From NCBI GenBank assembly GCA_947384285.1, contig CANDGI010000022.1, positions 1 through 50,567 of the forward strand: DNA of 50,567 nucleotides, read 5' to 3'. Of this stretch, positions 9,351-18,198 are shown in pieces. The stretch comes from an uncultured Lachnospiraceae bacterium. GTDB lineage: Bacteria > Bacillota > Clostridia > Lachnospirales > Lachnospiraceae. Under the pieces are notes generated by a model. That model was given only the letters and a program-made list of their open reading frames with translations, did no database searches and was not told the origin of the DNA. The position numbers were made by a program, and so were the translations under genes. Position 1 is the first letter of the stretch. Each line of letters opens with the position of its first letter.

Positions 9351-9860
9351 TCAAATGCTTTTTAATACCCGTTCCACAAACTCTCTGGCATGCTCCAAAT
9401 CCGTTTCATTGGGATGGAACAGCCCTTCGTCAAAATTCTGAAGCATTTTCCTTCTCCAAATCTCCTGCTTCGGATCCTCCATGGGAATCTCATATTTTGC
9501 CCGGATCTGCATGGGCATCTTTCCCTGGCAGAGAAAAGTTCCCAGATATTCACAGTCGTCAGGAATCCACACATTTACCTTCTGCTCAATGGCCCGGAAA
9601 TATGCCTCCTCATTCCCCAGGCCGCAGGTGCCAAACAGCGCAATCTTCTTGTTCCGAAGCTCCGACAGCATATCAATCACAGACATATCGCAGGTTCCCC
9701 GGTTTACCCAGAAACCAATAAAAAATATATCCGCATCTTTTCCCCTATATTCTTCCATGCTCTGCATGTCTTTGGACATTCCCGGAAGTGCACTGAAAAT
9801 TTCAGTGGCTATTTTTTTCGTATTGCCTGTGATACTGGAATACACCACCATATAATCCAT
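9351..9860 (-). CDS. Flavodoxin-family protein
   Basis: 169 residues. The N-terminal YSSITGNTKKIA is the FMN phosphate-binding loop of flavodoxins, and the following FFIGFWVNRGTCD and ALFGTCGLG resemble the flavin-ring contacts of the Flavodoxin_3 type. It should bind FMN and carry electrons in the cytosol. Proteins of this type include BilS of bilirubin-reductase loci, but no bilR-like gene is present here, so that role is not claimed. It lies downstream of the J-domain gene after a 157-base gap made mostly of a 70-base duplication, and just upstream of a small interrupted ORF. Confidence 0.8.
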   Translation of the reverse strand: MDYMVVYSSITGNTKKIATEIFSALPGMSKDMQSMEEYRGKDADIFFIGFWVNRGTCDMSVIDMLSELRNKKIALFGTCGLGNEEAYFRAIEQKVNVWIPDDCEYLGTFLCQGKMPMQIRAKYEIPMEDPKQEIWRRKMLQNFDEGLFHPNETDLEHAREFVERVLKSI

Positions 9861-9875
9861 GTTCTTTCCCTTTCC

Positions 9876-10015
9876 CTAACCTGGATGAACCAGAAGCACG
9901 ATAGAAAAATTCTGCCATCTTGCGCAAGAAATTGTTTGCAAGCGCCTACCCTGGATGAACCAGAAAAACGAGATGCAAAAACTTTGCCATCTTGCACAGG
10001 CAATCATCCATATAC
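9876..10015 (-). repeat. Diverged 70-base tandem duplication upstream of the flavodoxin gene
   Basis: Two units (9876-9945 and 9946-10015) share CCTGGATGAACCAGAA and GCCATCTTGC with indels between; overall roughly three quarters of bases agree. It fills the J-protein/flavodoxin gap and stops just short of the J-protein stop codon. Confidence 0.8.
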
Positions 10016-10017
10016 GC

Positions 10018-10752
10018 TTAACAATAGGGTACTCCGCCGCAGCAAAACCCTCCGCCGCAGCAGAAATTACACGCAAGATTTGCCAGGCAAAGCTTCATGC
10101 AGAAATCGCCGCTGCCCGCAATCGGGCTTCCGTAACTCTGGCGCCTGCCATAATACCAGCTTCCTCCATTCTGAAGCTGTGCATACAATTGCTGGTACTC
10201 CTGATTCCCCGGCTCCATAGAGACAGCCCTCTGTGCCGCTTCCATAGCAGCCACATTGTTGCCAAGGCCTGAATTGGCAATGGCACTCAAATAATGCCAG
10301 CGGGCGTCTCTGTCCTTCATGCTGTTTAACACATTTACCGCTTCCTTATAATGTCCGCTGCGGATATAATTGGACGCTGCCTGGTGATAGGTGCTCTCTC
10401 CATTGCCTCCGGCGCCTCTATTGGACCCCTGGCTGCCTCCAAAACCGCCGAAGCCGCCGAAAAAATCCCCGAAATCCCAGTAGCTTCCTCCAAAGCCTCC
10501 CTGTCCGCCGTAGCTGCCCTGTCCGCCGGAACTGCTTTGTCCATAGCCGCCGGAAGTTCCACGCTCCCTTTCCTGCATAATCTGCTGGTAGGCTTGCTGA
10601 ATCTCTTTGAATTTCTCCTCTGCCTGTTCTTTATGGGGATTATTCACATTGGCATCTGGATGGTATTTCCTGCTCAGGGAACGATATGCCTTTTTGATTT
10701 CTTCCTCTGTAGCGCTCCTGCTCACCCCAAGCGCCTGATATGGATCATACAT
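10018..10752 (-). CDS. J-domain protein with Gly-rich linker, TPR-like helices and Cys-rich tail
   Basis: 244 residues. Residues 1-65 are a J domain with the Hsp70-stimulating HPD motif at 31-33. A Gly/Ser/Gln-rich linker (about 65-120) follows, then TPR-like helices (about 120-200), and finally a tail with eight Cys including two CC pairs spaced by Gly (near [11 protein letters not shown]). It is not a full DnaJ: the classical zinc-finger CxxCxGxG repeats are missing. It probably recruits DnaK to a specific client. The Cys tail may bind metal or attach the protein to the membrane; this is a guess. Its start overlaps the end of the DUF5685 gene by 8 bases, suggesting coupled translation and a shared job. 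Confidence 0.88.
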   Translation of the reverse strand: MYDPYQALGVSRSATEEEIKKAYRSLSRKYHPDANVNNPHKEQAEEKFKEIQQAYQQIMQERERGTSGGYGQSSSGGQGSYGGQGGFGGSYWDFGDFFGGFGGFGGSQGSNRGAGGNGESTYHQAASNYIRSGHYKEAVNVLNSMKDRDARWHYLSAIANSGLGNNVAAMEAAQRAVSMEPGNQEYQQLYAQLQNGGSWYYGRRQSYGSPIAGSGDFCMKLCLANLACNFCCGGGFCCGGVPYC

Positions 10753-11584
10753 CTGTTCCCTTCCTCTCCCTGTTCTTCTTTACATATTCATAGCGGCACC
10801 AAACGCCCGAATACAATATATTCCTCAAAATCTCTGTATTTTCAACAATGGGAAGATGCTCAAAGGCTCTCGCACACTCTGCCATCATCATGCTTAAGAC
10901 CTTTTCTATCTTCTGCTCAAACCCTTCCGTCTGAAAATCCTCCAGAAAAAGATTATAATTTCCGGTTTCCTGATCTTTTTCCACATCCTCATAGGCATCC
11001 ATCAGATAGATAAATTTTCCCATGAAAAATCCCATCCGCCTAAGCTCTGGCTCCCACTCATCCTGCCGCCAGGCAAATACCTCTTCCATCATCCGGCCGA
11101 AATATCCTGATACTTCATCCAAATCCCTGCTGCCTCTCTTCTCACAGCGGTGGATCTGCTGCAGGTTCTTCCGGAATGCAGAAGCTTTCTTCGGATAAGA
11201 CGCTGCAATCCTCCTGCATCTTTTTTTCAGGAAAGAGGCCATCACTTTCCTGGCGGCTTTCCGTTCATCTGCCCAGTCATCCAGGCATTTATAATAAGAC
11301 AGAAGCAGATTCATATCTGCTCCATATCTGGTAAATTGATTGATTCTTGCGGGATGTTTTCTTAAAGGGTGGACAAGGCATGCCTGGCTGCTCACGTTTG
11401 TCTGCGGCTCATACAGGCTGGTAAGCAGCAGAATCACAAAGGTCATGTCATAGCTTAAGGTAAACTGGCCTATTCTGCCGGATTGAGCCTCCAGCGTTTT
11501 GCAAAGGCCGCAGTAGTAAGACTGATATAAATCAAATTCTTTTAATTTCATCTCTGGTTTATTGACAATAATATATCCAAACAT
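10745..11584 (-). CDS. DUF5685-family helical protein
   Basis: 279 residues, predicted all-helical, soluble. A conserved start [13 protein letters not shown] and YYCGLC pair are typical of the family. Two Asp-rich motifs stand out: LDDWADE (Asp102, 103, 106) and [12 protein letters not shown] (Asp196, 200, 204) followed by GNYNLF. Their type and spacing resemble the Mg-diphosphate sites of squalene/phytoene-synthase-like enzymes. This resemblance is my reading, not a family annotation. It is the first gene of the operon with the J-domain protein (8-base overlap) and flavodoxin. ATG follows AGAGGAT. Confidence 0.8.
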   Translation of the reverse strand: MFGYIIVNKPEMKLKEFDLYQSYYCGLCKTLEAQSGRIGQFTLSYDMTFVILLLTSLYEPQTNVSSQACLVHPLRKHPARINQFTRYGADMNLLLSYYKCLDDWADERKAARKVMASFLKKRCRRIAASYPKKASAFRKNLQQIHRCEKRGSRDLDEVSGYFGRMMEEVFAWRQDEWEPELRRMGFFMGKFIYLMDAYEDVEKDQETGNYNLFLEDFQTEGFEQKIEKVLSMMMAECARAFEHLPIVENTEILRNILYSGVWCRYEYVKKNRERKGTDV

Positions 11585-11606
11585 AATATCCTCTCTGTAT
11601 GAATAT

Positions 11607-11634
11607 ATTCTAACCCTTCCTGCGGCAATTGCAA
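11607..11634 (-). promoter_or_regulatory. Promoter of the DUF5685 operon
   Basis: On the minus strand TTGCAA (11629-11634) and TAGAAT (11607-11612) are 16 bases apart, 23 bases before the start codon. The rest of 11635-11825 is gene-free. It holds a weak GAGAG/CTCTC hairpin near 11730-11775 that may terminate nadE and shares CTTCCTGTGTATC with the terminator at 16828. Confidence 0.5.
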
Positions 11635-11825
11635 TTAATAAAACAGAAAGATTTTATAAAAAATTTATAAACAAGGTTTTGGCAGCAGAAAATATTTTGG
11701 TTTTTGGATGGGGATAAAAATGCGGGAGAGCCCTTCCTGTGTATCCAAATAGCGGCACTCTCTGCTGCAAGCTACGGGGTATCAGCCTGAAAATCCGCTT
11801 CGTTCATTGTTTGCTGTAACTAAAG

Positions 11826-13862
11826 CTATCGTGTGTCTAGGGAATGCTCTAATGTTTCTATTTCCGCTAGCCAGAGGGCGGCGCTGGCATCGCTTGGCAT
11901 CCGAAGGTCTCCTCGGGGGGATACGGCAACGGTTCCTACTTTGGGGCCGTCTGGCAGGCAGGAGCGTTTGAACTGCTGGGAGAAGAATCTCTTTACGAAT
12001 ACCTTCAGCCATTTCAGGATTACTTCTTTGGAATATTTCTTTTCCATGGGAGGCTCGCTGGGGGCGCATGGAGCCTGGGTAAAAGCATATACTGCCAGGC
12101 GGAAAATTTTGGCTGGGCGAAAGCCTGAGCGGAGCATATGGTATAGGAAGAAATCGTGGAGCTCATAGGGGCCTACGATATCTTCTGTTTTCTGGGAAAT
12201 TTTTCCATCCTCCGGGGGAAGCAGTTCAGGGCTTACCGGGGTGTCAAGCACATCCAGAAGAGTTTTTTCCAACACCGCATCCTGGCAGGTATCTGCATAA
12301 TATTGTACCAGATGGCGCACCAGGGTTTTGGGTACGGAAGCATTTACCCCGTACATGGACATATGGTCACCGTTATAGGTTGCCCAGCCAAGAGCCAGCT
12401 CAGACATGTCTCCGGTTCCTATCACCATGCCATTTACCTTATTTGCAATATCCATCAGGATCTGGGTCCGCTCCCTGGCCTGCCCGTTTTCATAGGTCAC
12501 GTCATGCAGGCTTTCCTCATGGGAAATATCCCGAAAATGCACGCGCACTGCTTCCTTGATATCTACTTCCCGAAAATCAGTGCCCAGGCATTTGATTAGA
12601 TTCACAGCATTGTCATAGGTTCTGTCGGTGGTGCCAAAGCCCGGCATGGTCACTGCATGGATGCCTGTCCGTTCTAATCCAAGGGAATCAAAGGCCCGCA
12701 CTGTGACCAGCAGCGCCAGGGTAGAGTCCAGGCCGCCGGAAATCCCAACCACTGCATGATGGCAGCCCGTATGCTCCAGCCGTTTTTTCAGTCCCATGGA
12801 TTGGATTAACAAGATTTCCTCGCACCGTTTCTTGCGTTCCTCCATTTTTCCCGGCACAAAGGGGGACGGGTCTACAAACCGGGTAAGCGTTGTCTCTTCT
12901 TTTTTCAGATGGAAGGGGATTTCCAAATAATCCTCTTTTTTTCCAGAAAATGTGGACATCCTTCGTCTCTGCCCTTCCAGCCTCTGGATATCAATTTCCC
13001 CATACACCGATTGATTGGTGAAACGTTCTGCTTCTGCCTGCATAATTCCGTTCTCTGCAATCATATTGTGGCCGGAATATACCACATCCTGGGTAGACTC
13101 CCCTTCCCCTGCGCTGGCGTACACATACCCGCAGATTAATCTGGCTGACTGGCCTTCTATCAGGTTTTTCCGGTATTGGTCTTTTCCGGTAATCTCATCA
13201 CTTGCAGACAGGTTCACAATGATATTTGCCCCTGCCAGCGCATGGGAAATGCTGGGGGGCTGCGGCGTCCACACATCCTCGCAGATTTCTGCGCCAATCT
13301 TTAGTTCCGGGATACTGTCAGCAGAAAAAAGCAGGCGGCTGCCCATGGGAACTTGGACCGCTGCTCCTCCCCCCCTGTCCCGGAATGCTTCTTCAGCTGG
13401 ATAATCGCCGCTCATGGGAATCCGGGCAGTTCCTTCTAAAACCACCTCCTCTGCCGTTTCCATTCCCGGCGTGAAATAGCGTCCCTCATAGAATTCATTG
13501 TAATTGGGAATGCACATCTTTGGCACAAGCCCCAATACGGAGCCATTGGAAACCGCCGCTGCCGTATTGTAGAGCCTTCCTTTCCAGCGGACGGGAAGCC
13601 CTACGAATACCAGCATATTCTTTCCATTTGTCTCCTCTGCAATCTCAAGGAGGGCATCTTCTGCCTGCTGGAGCAAGGGCTCCATTAGGAATAAGTCCCC
13701 GCAGGTGTATCCTGTGATGCAAAGTTCTGGGAATACTACAATTACTGCCCTTTCTGCTTCTGCTTCTTCTATTTTTTCTATAATTGCCTGTTTGTTATAG
13801 GCGGGGTCGGCTACCCGGATTCTGGGGGCTGCCGCTGCCACTTTTATAAATCCATCTTTCAC
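11826..13862 (-). CDS. nadE: Glutamine-dependent NAD+ synthetase
   Basis: 678 residues starting at GTG behind AAAGGAG; the longer frame upstream lacks a ribosome site. It makes NAD+ from nicotinate adenine dinucleotide, ATP and glutamine. The N-terminal nitrilase-type glutaminase domain (about 1-270) has its Glu in [11 protein letters not shown], Lys in [10 protein letters not shown] and Cys in GAEICEDVW. The C-terminal synthetase domain (about 340-650) has the PP-loop [12 protein letters not shown]. The length fits the two-domain long form. It lies 26 bases after hslO. A nicotinate phosphoribosyltransferase elsewhere in the window supplies the same pathway. Confidence 0.95.
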   Translation of the reverse strand: MKDGFIKVAAAAPRIRVADPAYNKQAIIEKIEEAEAERAVIVVFPELCITGYTCGDLFLMEPLLQQAEDALLEIAEETNGKNMLVFVGLPVRWKGRLYNTAAAVSNGSVLGLVPKMCIPNYNEFYEGRYFTPGMETAEEVVLEGTARIPMSGDYPAEEAFRDRGGGAAVQVPMGSRLLFSADSIPELKIGAEICEDVWTPQPPSISHALAGANIIVNLSASDEITGKDQYRKNLIEGQSARLICGYVYASAGEGESTQDVVYSGHNMIAENGIMQAEAERFTNQSVYGEIDIQRLEGQRRRMSTFSGKKEDYLEIPFHLKKEETTLTRFVDPSPFVPGKMEERKKRCEEILLIQSMGLKKRLEHTGCHHAVVGISGGLDSTLALLVTVRAFDSLGLERTGIHAVTMPGFGTTDRTYDNAVNLIKCLGTDFREVDIKEAVRVHFRDISHEESLHDVTYENGQARERTQILMDIANKVNGMVIGTGDMSELALGWATYNGDHMSMYGVNASVPKTLVRHLVQYYADTCQDAVLEKTLLDVLDTPVSPELLPPEDGKISQKTEDIVGPYELHDFFLYHMLRSGFRPAKIFRLAVYAFTQAPCAPSEPPMEKKYSKEVILKWLKVFVKRFFSQQFKRSCLPDGPKVGTVAVSPRGDLRMPSDASAALWLAEIETLEHSLDTR

Positions 13863-13888
13863 TGGGGGCTCCTTTCGCAAATGCAATT

Positions 13889-14770
13889 TTATTTTTTCGA
13901 GTGTTCTAAAAGCAGTCTTAGGTCGCCGGGGGTAAAAGTGTAGCGTTTATCGCAGAATTGGCAGTTGACCTCGATGGGCTGCTGGTCTTCTATCATTTCC
14001 TGGATGTCTCTGACCCCGATACTGATTAAGGCTTTTGTGACTCGGTCCCGGGAGCAGTCACAATGATAATTGGCGGGTATTTGTTCTGTTATTTCTACGC
14101 CCAGGTCTCCTAGTACTTGCTCTAAGAGGGTTTCTGGGGTGGCTCCTTGCTCCAGAAGGTCTGTGACTGAGGTTATCTGCGCTACCTTTTTTTCCAGGGC
14201 TTCCACCACTGCTTCTTCGGTGAAGGGCATAAGCTGGACAATGAAGCCTCCTGCTTGCTTTACCGTGTTGTCTTTGTTCATGAGCACGCCTAAGCCCACT
14301 GCGGAGGGAACCTGCTCCGAGGCTGCAAAATAGCAGGTCAGATCCTCTGCAATTTCGGAGGTCTGCAGGGCTACCTGGCCTACGTATGGCTCCTTCATGC
14401 CCATATCCTTGATGACGCTTAGGATGCCAGGGCCTAAGGCTCCTCCTACGTCCAGCTTGCCCTTTGCGTTGGGCGGAAGCATCACATCCGGCGCCTGGGG
14501 ATAGCCTTTCACGTTTCCCTGGCTGTCCGCGGTAACGGTCATTCCTTTTGCCGGCCCGCCGCACTTAACCTGCAGCGTCAGCAAATCTTTTTCCCCTTTC
14601 ATCATAACGCCCATCATAGCCGCCCCGGTCAAAAGCCTTCCCAAAGCCGCGGTAATCACAGGGCTGGTATTATGGTATTTCCTGGCCTGCTCCACCAGAT
14701 CCCTGGATGTTATGGCAAATGCCCGTATTTGGTGGCTGGCTGCGGCCGCCCTCACGATGTAGTCTCTCAT
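13889..14770 (-). CDS. hslO: Redox-regulated chaperone Hsp33
   Basis: 293 residues, the normal size. Hsp33 is a cytosolic holdase activated by oxidation plus heat, when its zinc is released. The N-terminal domain carries the characteristic LVEQARKYHNTSP and the central GYPQAP. The C-terminal zinc module has CxC (HCDCS, near residue 235) and CxxC (CQFC, near residue 270), so the redox switch is intact. The start overlaps the methyltransferase stop by 4 bases (ATGA), indicating translational coupling; nadE follows. Confidence 0.96.
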   Translation of the reverse strand: MRDYIVRAAAASHQIRAFAITSRDLVEQARKYHNTSPVITAALGRLLTGAAMMGVMMKGEKDLLTLQVKCGGPAKGMTVTADSQGNVKGYPQAPDVMLPPNAKGKLDVGGALGPGILSVIKDMGMKEPYVGQVALQTSEIAEDLTCYFAASEQVPSAVGLGVLMNKDNTVKQAGGFIVQLMPFTEEAVVEALEKKVAQITSVTDLLEQGATPETLLEQVLGDLGVEITEQIPANYHCDCSRDRVTKALISIGVRDIQEMIEDQQPIEVNCQFCDKRYTFTPGDLRLLLEHSKK

Positions 14771-15546
14771 TTTCCTCTCTCCCTTGCGATAAAATAAAGC
14801 CGTTCACTTGTTTTTTTCACAGGCTCCTTTGTATAAGCGTCAAACATACCGATAAATTCCATCCCTGCCTGCTCTAGCAGCGCCCGTACCGTTTCTGCTT
14901 CATATCCCCGCTGCAGATGGGTTTCCTGGTATCTGCGGTACATCCCGTTCCCCTCCTGGATAAAAAGGGTTAAATCATACTGGTTGATTTGCTCTGTTTC
15001 ATCGTAAAAATTTTCCCAGATAAAGCTTCCCTCTTCCCGGTTCTCGCATATGGCGGTTTCTCCTAATACTTCCCGATATTTGTACAAGGTATTCATATCA
15101 AAAATAAAAATACCCCCCGGGTCTAAATAATTGTTCACCAGTGAAAATACCTGCAGCAGCTCCTCTTCCTCCAAAATATAATTCATGGAATCACAGATGC
15201 TTACCACTGCCCGTACTGTCCCATACAGTTCAAATTCCCGCATATCCTGCAGAAGGTATAAGATATCCGCTTCTTTTTCCTGCCCATCGGCAGAAAAAGA
15301 GGAATCCCTGGCTATCTGCAGCATTTCCTGGGAATTGTCAACGCCAATCATGTCAAAACCTGCCTGTGCCAAAAGCCTGGTCATCTTTCCTGTACCGCAG
15401 CCTAATTCCAGCACGATGCCCTCCTCTATGCCGTACTCTTTTAGCAGGCCAACCAGAAACCTGCTCCATGCTTCATAGGGGACATTATCCATAAACAGCT
15501 CATACACCTGGGCAAATCCTGTATACGCCTCCATACTTATTACCAT
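14767..15546 (-). CDS. Class I SAM-dependent methyltransferase
   Basis: 259 residues. Motif I LELGCGTGKMTRLLA is near residues 45-60, the acidic ribose contact is in IGVDNSQEM, and a post-II motif GGIFIFDMNT follows. The fold is complete. Substrate unknown; small-molecule methyltransferases of this shape are common in Clostridia. The start could be the first ATG (after AGATAGG) or the fifth residue; the difference is four residues. First gene of the operon with hslO and nadE, driven by the TTGCAA/TATAAT promoter just upstream. Confidence 0.85.
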   Translation of the reverse strand: MVISMEAYTGFAQVYELFMDNVPYEAWSRFLVGLLKEYGIEEGIVLELGCGTGKMTRLLAQAGFDMIGVDNSQEMLQIARDSSFSADGQEKEADILYLLQDMREFELYGTVRAVVSICDSMNYILEEEELLQVFSLVNNYLDPGGIFIFDMNTLYKYREVLGETAICENREEGSFIWENFYDETEQINQYDLTLFIQEGNGMYRRYQETHLQRGYEAETVRALLEQAGMEFIGMFDAYTKEPVKKTSERLYFIARERGK

Positions 15547-15564
15547 CCTATCTGTTCTTTTATC

Positions 15565-15628
15565 TTGATTGTTGGTATTAAAAAATGTATACTGTTTTTA
15601 TTATAGTAAAAACAACCAAGTTTTGCAA
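15565..15628. promoter_or_regulatory. Overlapping divergent promoters
   Basis: Rightward: TTGATT (15565-15570), 17 bases, TATACT (15588-15593) for the membrane-protein gene. Leftward: TTGCAA (15623-15628), 17 bases, TATAAT (15600-15605 read on the minus strand) for the methyltransferase-hslO-nadE operon. The two -10 boxes are only 6 bases apart, so the promoters probably compete for polymerase. Confidence 0.65.
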
Positions 15629-15637
15629 GGAGCCTTT

Positions 15638-16750
15638 ATGACTGAAAATTATGACCACTACATTTCCAGGCACATCCGGCGGGTATACTGCCGCCGCCTG
15701 ATTCCCCCGGTTTTCTATTTGATTTTTCTGATGTTCCTGTGGCTGGTGCTTCCTCTGTACGATATCCTGTTTCCGCAGCAGCTCACAAGCTTTGAACATT
15801 TAGATACATATAACCGCCAGAACTCCTCTTATGTGGAGACAACGTTGACAGACTTATATTTTACCGGCTACACCAATGTCTCCCTGGGACGGACCACCGG
15901 ATACTATTACTATACCTTGCCCCAGCAAAAAGACAGCAAAAGCAATACGGGTAAAAAGGAAGACAGCAGTTTTAATCCGCAATGCATCATTGTCCTGCTC
16001 TCACCTTCCACCTGTGAAGAAGGGCTTCCGGCGATAGAATCCGTACATATCCGCGGCAAGGTATTGGAGGGAAAGGCAAACCCCTCCTTCCAGGCTTTAT
16101 TGGACAATCTGTCCGCAGACTTAGACTGGACGAAAAATGGAATCAGCGAAAAAGTAAGTTCCTGTTTTATCAGCGAACCTGATTTTGGGTTTTTCCCAAG
16201 CATGGTTCTGATGGCTTTGTATTTTGCCACAGGCGGTTATGCCCTGGTGCATATCCTCCTTGATATTCTGTATCTCCGGTTTCCTGTCTTTGTCCCAGCC
16301 TGCCGGCGGCTGAGCCGGTTTGGCAGGCCAAAGGAACTGCTTGCCCAGGCGGAAACCGAATTGGCAACCTTACCTCAGCTTGCCACGGAAGATATGTTTA
16401 TCACAGAGCACTATTTTATTGTGCTGGCCAATTACGGCGCAGCAGTTATTCCCATTCAGGAAATCGTATGGATTTATAAACACTCCACCCTTCACAAATT
16501 TTTGTGGTATCATTTCAGCATTTCTTATACGCTGCATGTAACTGCTAATAAGCATTTGTATTTTCAATGCCCCAAAAATATGAAATCTGACATTGACGGC
16601 ATTATAGATTACCTGGCGGAGGCAAACCATGACATTCTAGTGGGGTTCAATGAAAAAAACCGCCAGAAAGTCCACGGCCCCTTTTCCTATCCGCCCCAGT
16701 TTGAACGGTTCATTTCTTTCCTGAAAAAAAGAATTGGGCTGCGGAAATAA
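15638..16750 (+). CDS. Two-helix membrane protein of unknown function
   Basis: 370 residues from the ATG behind AAGGAG. One membrane helix lies near the N-terminus (about 23-45), followed by an external domain of about 155 residues and a second helix pair or long helix near 205-240. A cytosolic domain follows (about 260-370, from MFITEHYFIVLANYGAAVIP on) that resembles small PH-like domains of Firmicute membrane proteins. It resembles DUF6709-type proteins, but I do not recognise the family with certainty. Monocistronic, divergent from the methyltransferase operon, with a terminator overlapping its stop. Confidence 0.75.
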   Translation: MTENYDHYISRHIRRVYCRRLIPPVFYLIFLMFLWLVLPLYDILFPQQLTSFEHLDTYNRQNSSYVETTLTDLYFTGYTNVSLGRTTGYYYYTLPQQKDSKSNTGKKEDSSFNPQCIIVLLSPSTCEEGLPAIESVHIRGKVLEGKANPSFQALLDNLSADLDWTKNGISEKVSSCFISEPDFGFFPSMVLMALYFATGGYALVHILLDILYLRFPVFVPACRRLSRFGRPKELLAQAETELATLPQLATEDMFITEHYFIVLANYGAAVIPIQEIVWIYKHSTLHKFLWYHFSISYTLHVTANKHLYFQCPKNMKSDIDGIIDYLAEANHDILVGFNEKNRQKVHGPFSYPPQFERFISFLKKRIGLRK

Positions 16751-16761
16751 CTCCGCAGCCC
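16736..16761 (+). terminator. Hairpin overlapping the stop of the membrane-protein gene
   Basis: Arms GGGCTGCGGA (16736-16745) and TCCGCAGCCC (16752-16761) pair perfectly around AATAAC, which includes the TAA stop. No good T-run follows, so termination may be weak. Confidence 0.6.
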
Positions 16762-16827
16762 AAAATGCTGTAATTTCGAATATGTGCTGATATTATGGCA
16801 GATGTTTCATATCGGGATACGGAAATC

Positions 16828-16878
16828 AAGGCAGGACAGCCCTTTGCCCGTTTGTGCGGCAAAGGGCTGTCCTGCCTT
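16828..16878. terminator. Strong hairpin terminator for the DUF1002 gene
   Basis: Arms 16828-16848 and 16858-16878 pair perfectly over 21 bases with a 9-base loop. Pairing continues imperfectly outwards. It lies between converging genes and is close to the 3' end of the DUF1002 gene. The flank CCTGTGTATC recurs near 11737. Confidence 0.8.
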
Positions 16879-16908
16879 TCCTGTGTATCGAAATGTAAAT
16901 CAGGGCTA

Positions 16909-17961
16909 TCAGGAAAATAGCCCCTTGAAGAAATCCAGGATGGAACGGAAAAAATCTGCTACCCGGTCAAAGATGCTTTTTGCGTCCAGGCTGGTGAGCT
17001 TTTCATATAGTTCTTCTGCCTGGTTCCGGATAGAGTCTATGTCCAAATCCAGCTCTCCTATTTTTTCCAGCAGCTCCGTTAATTCTGCGATTTCCTCTTC
17101 TGCTAAGGTAATGTCAAATTGACCGCAGGCTTTCTCGATAGCGCTCCTGATTTCCCCTTCTGAATCCAGGCCTTTTTCAATTACCTCTTGCTTTAAATAG
17201 GCTACAAGTTCCTCCGCTTTCTGGGAATCACCAACAGTCTCGGCAAGATCACCGGTCAGCACCAGCTCATTTAACGCTGTGTCCATGCTCCGCTCTGAAA
17301 CCTCTGTGCCGGTCATGTCGGAATAGGCCTTCATGGCTCCTACCAGAGCCGCCGTTCCTGATATGGGGAATGGGCCTGCCACAATAATATCCGCATCGGT
17401 GATTCCAGCGGTAATCAATGCATTTTTATACATGCCTATGGTGCAGTAAGAAATGTTTTTTGTGGTAATGTTGATGCCGCTGCCCTGCTCTCTTTTTACA
17501 ATCAGCACCGATGAGAGGGCGCGTGTCCCGATTTTGCTGGCCGCCACATATTCCCCCAGATATTCATGCTCCTCCTCGTTGGTAATATAAATCACGTCAT
17601 ACTCCGAAAGCTCCCCGGGGTTGATGCCAAGAAGCTGCAACACCGCTGCCTGCTGATCCGGCGAAAGGTTTGCCCCCAGGGCAAGGTAGGGCTTATCCTC
17701 CTTGGTGATTAGCTCTGTCACCTCGCCTGGCTCATTCAATGCATCTGTTTTATTTTCTACTTCTATCTCATCTGTCCGAACCTCTGCCTGGTTTTCATCG
17801 AAAGGCTGGGCTTCATCCGAAGGCTGGCTCTCTTGCACGCCGCCTGGCCCCATTTCCATTTCTTTCTCATCCGTCTCCGCTGCCCAGACCTGTGCAGGCG
17901 CCAATACCGCAATGATACCTGCCAGCAGCAAGCCGGCAATTTGTCTTATGTGCTTTTCCAT
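16909..17961 (-). CDS. Exported DUF1002-domain protein
   Basis: 350 residues from the ATG immediately behind GGAGGTAACC; the longer frame is rejected because this ribosome site lies inside it. A signal peptide (residues 1-24, ending near PAQVWA) sends it out of the cell. An acidic, low-complexity stretch follows, and then the DUF1002 domain from about residue 80 (LALGANLSPDQQAAVLQLLG, later VIVAGPFPISGTAALVGA-type segments). The C-terminal part (about 245-350) is charged and helical. Function unknown for the family; predicted secreted or wall-associated. It follows the hydrolase gene, whose 3' end is duplicated between them. Confidence 0.88.
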   Translation of the reverse strand: MEKHIRQIAGLLLAGIIAVLAPAQVWAAETDEKEMEMGPGGVQESQPSDEAQPFDENQAEVRTDEIEVENKTDALNEPGEVTELITKEDKPYLALGANLSPDQQAAVLQLLGINPGELSEYDVIYITNEEEHEYLGEYVAASKIGTRALSSVLIVKREQGSGINITTKNISYCTIGMYKNALITAGITDADIIVAGPFPISGTAALVGAMKAYSDMTGTEVSERSMDTALNELVLTGDLAETVGDSQKAEELVAYLKQEVIEKGLDSEGEIRSAIEKACGQFDITLAEEEIAELTELLEKIGELDLDIDSIRNQAEELYEKLTSLDAKSIFDRVADFFRSILDFFKGLFS

Positions 17962-18056
17962 GGTTACCTCCATTCTGTCCTGCTTAACAGTTCCTAATTG
18001 CCCCCACATATGAAAAGCCGTGGACTTTTACGCCTCACAGCAGTACAGGCTTTCCA

Positions 18057-18198
18057 TAAGATAAAAAAGCACTTCTGCACCTTTTACATTTTTGCCTTCA
18101 CCCATTTACAGATATCCTTGTATGCCTTAAGATAAAAAAGCACTTCTGCACCTTTTACATTTTTGCCTTCACCCATTTACAGATATCCTTGTATACCT
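18057..18198 (-). repeat. Near-perfect 71-base duplication of the hydrolase 3' end
   Basis: Positions 18057-18127 and 18128-18198 are directly adjacent and differ at one base. The right copy encodes the last 14 residues and stop of the hydrolase; the left copy repeats them with stop codon intact outside the gene. It is the youngest duplication in the window. Confidence 0.97.

Noticed and set aside
9390-10220. 276-codon rightward ORF
   Set aside because: Antisense to the flavodoxin and J-protein genes; its repeated segments derive from the 70-base duplication.
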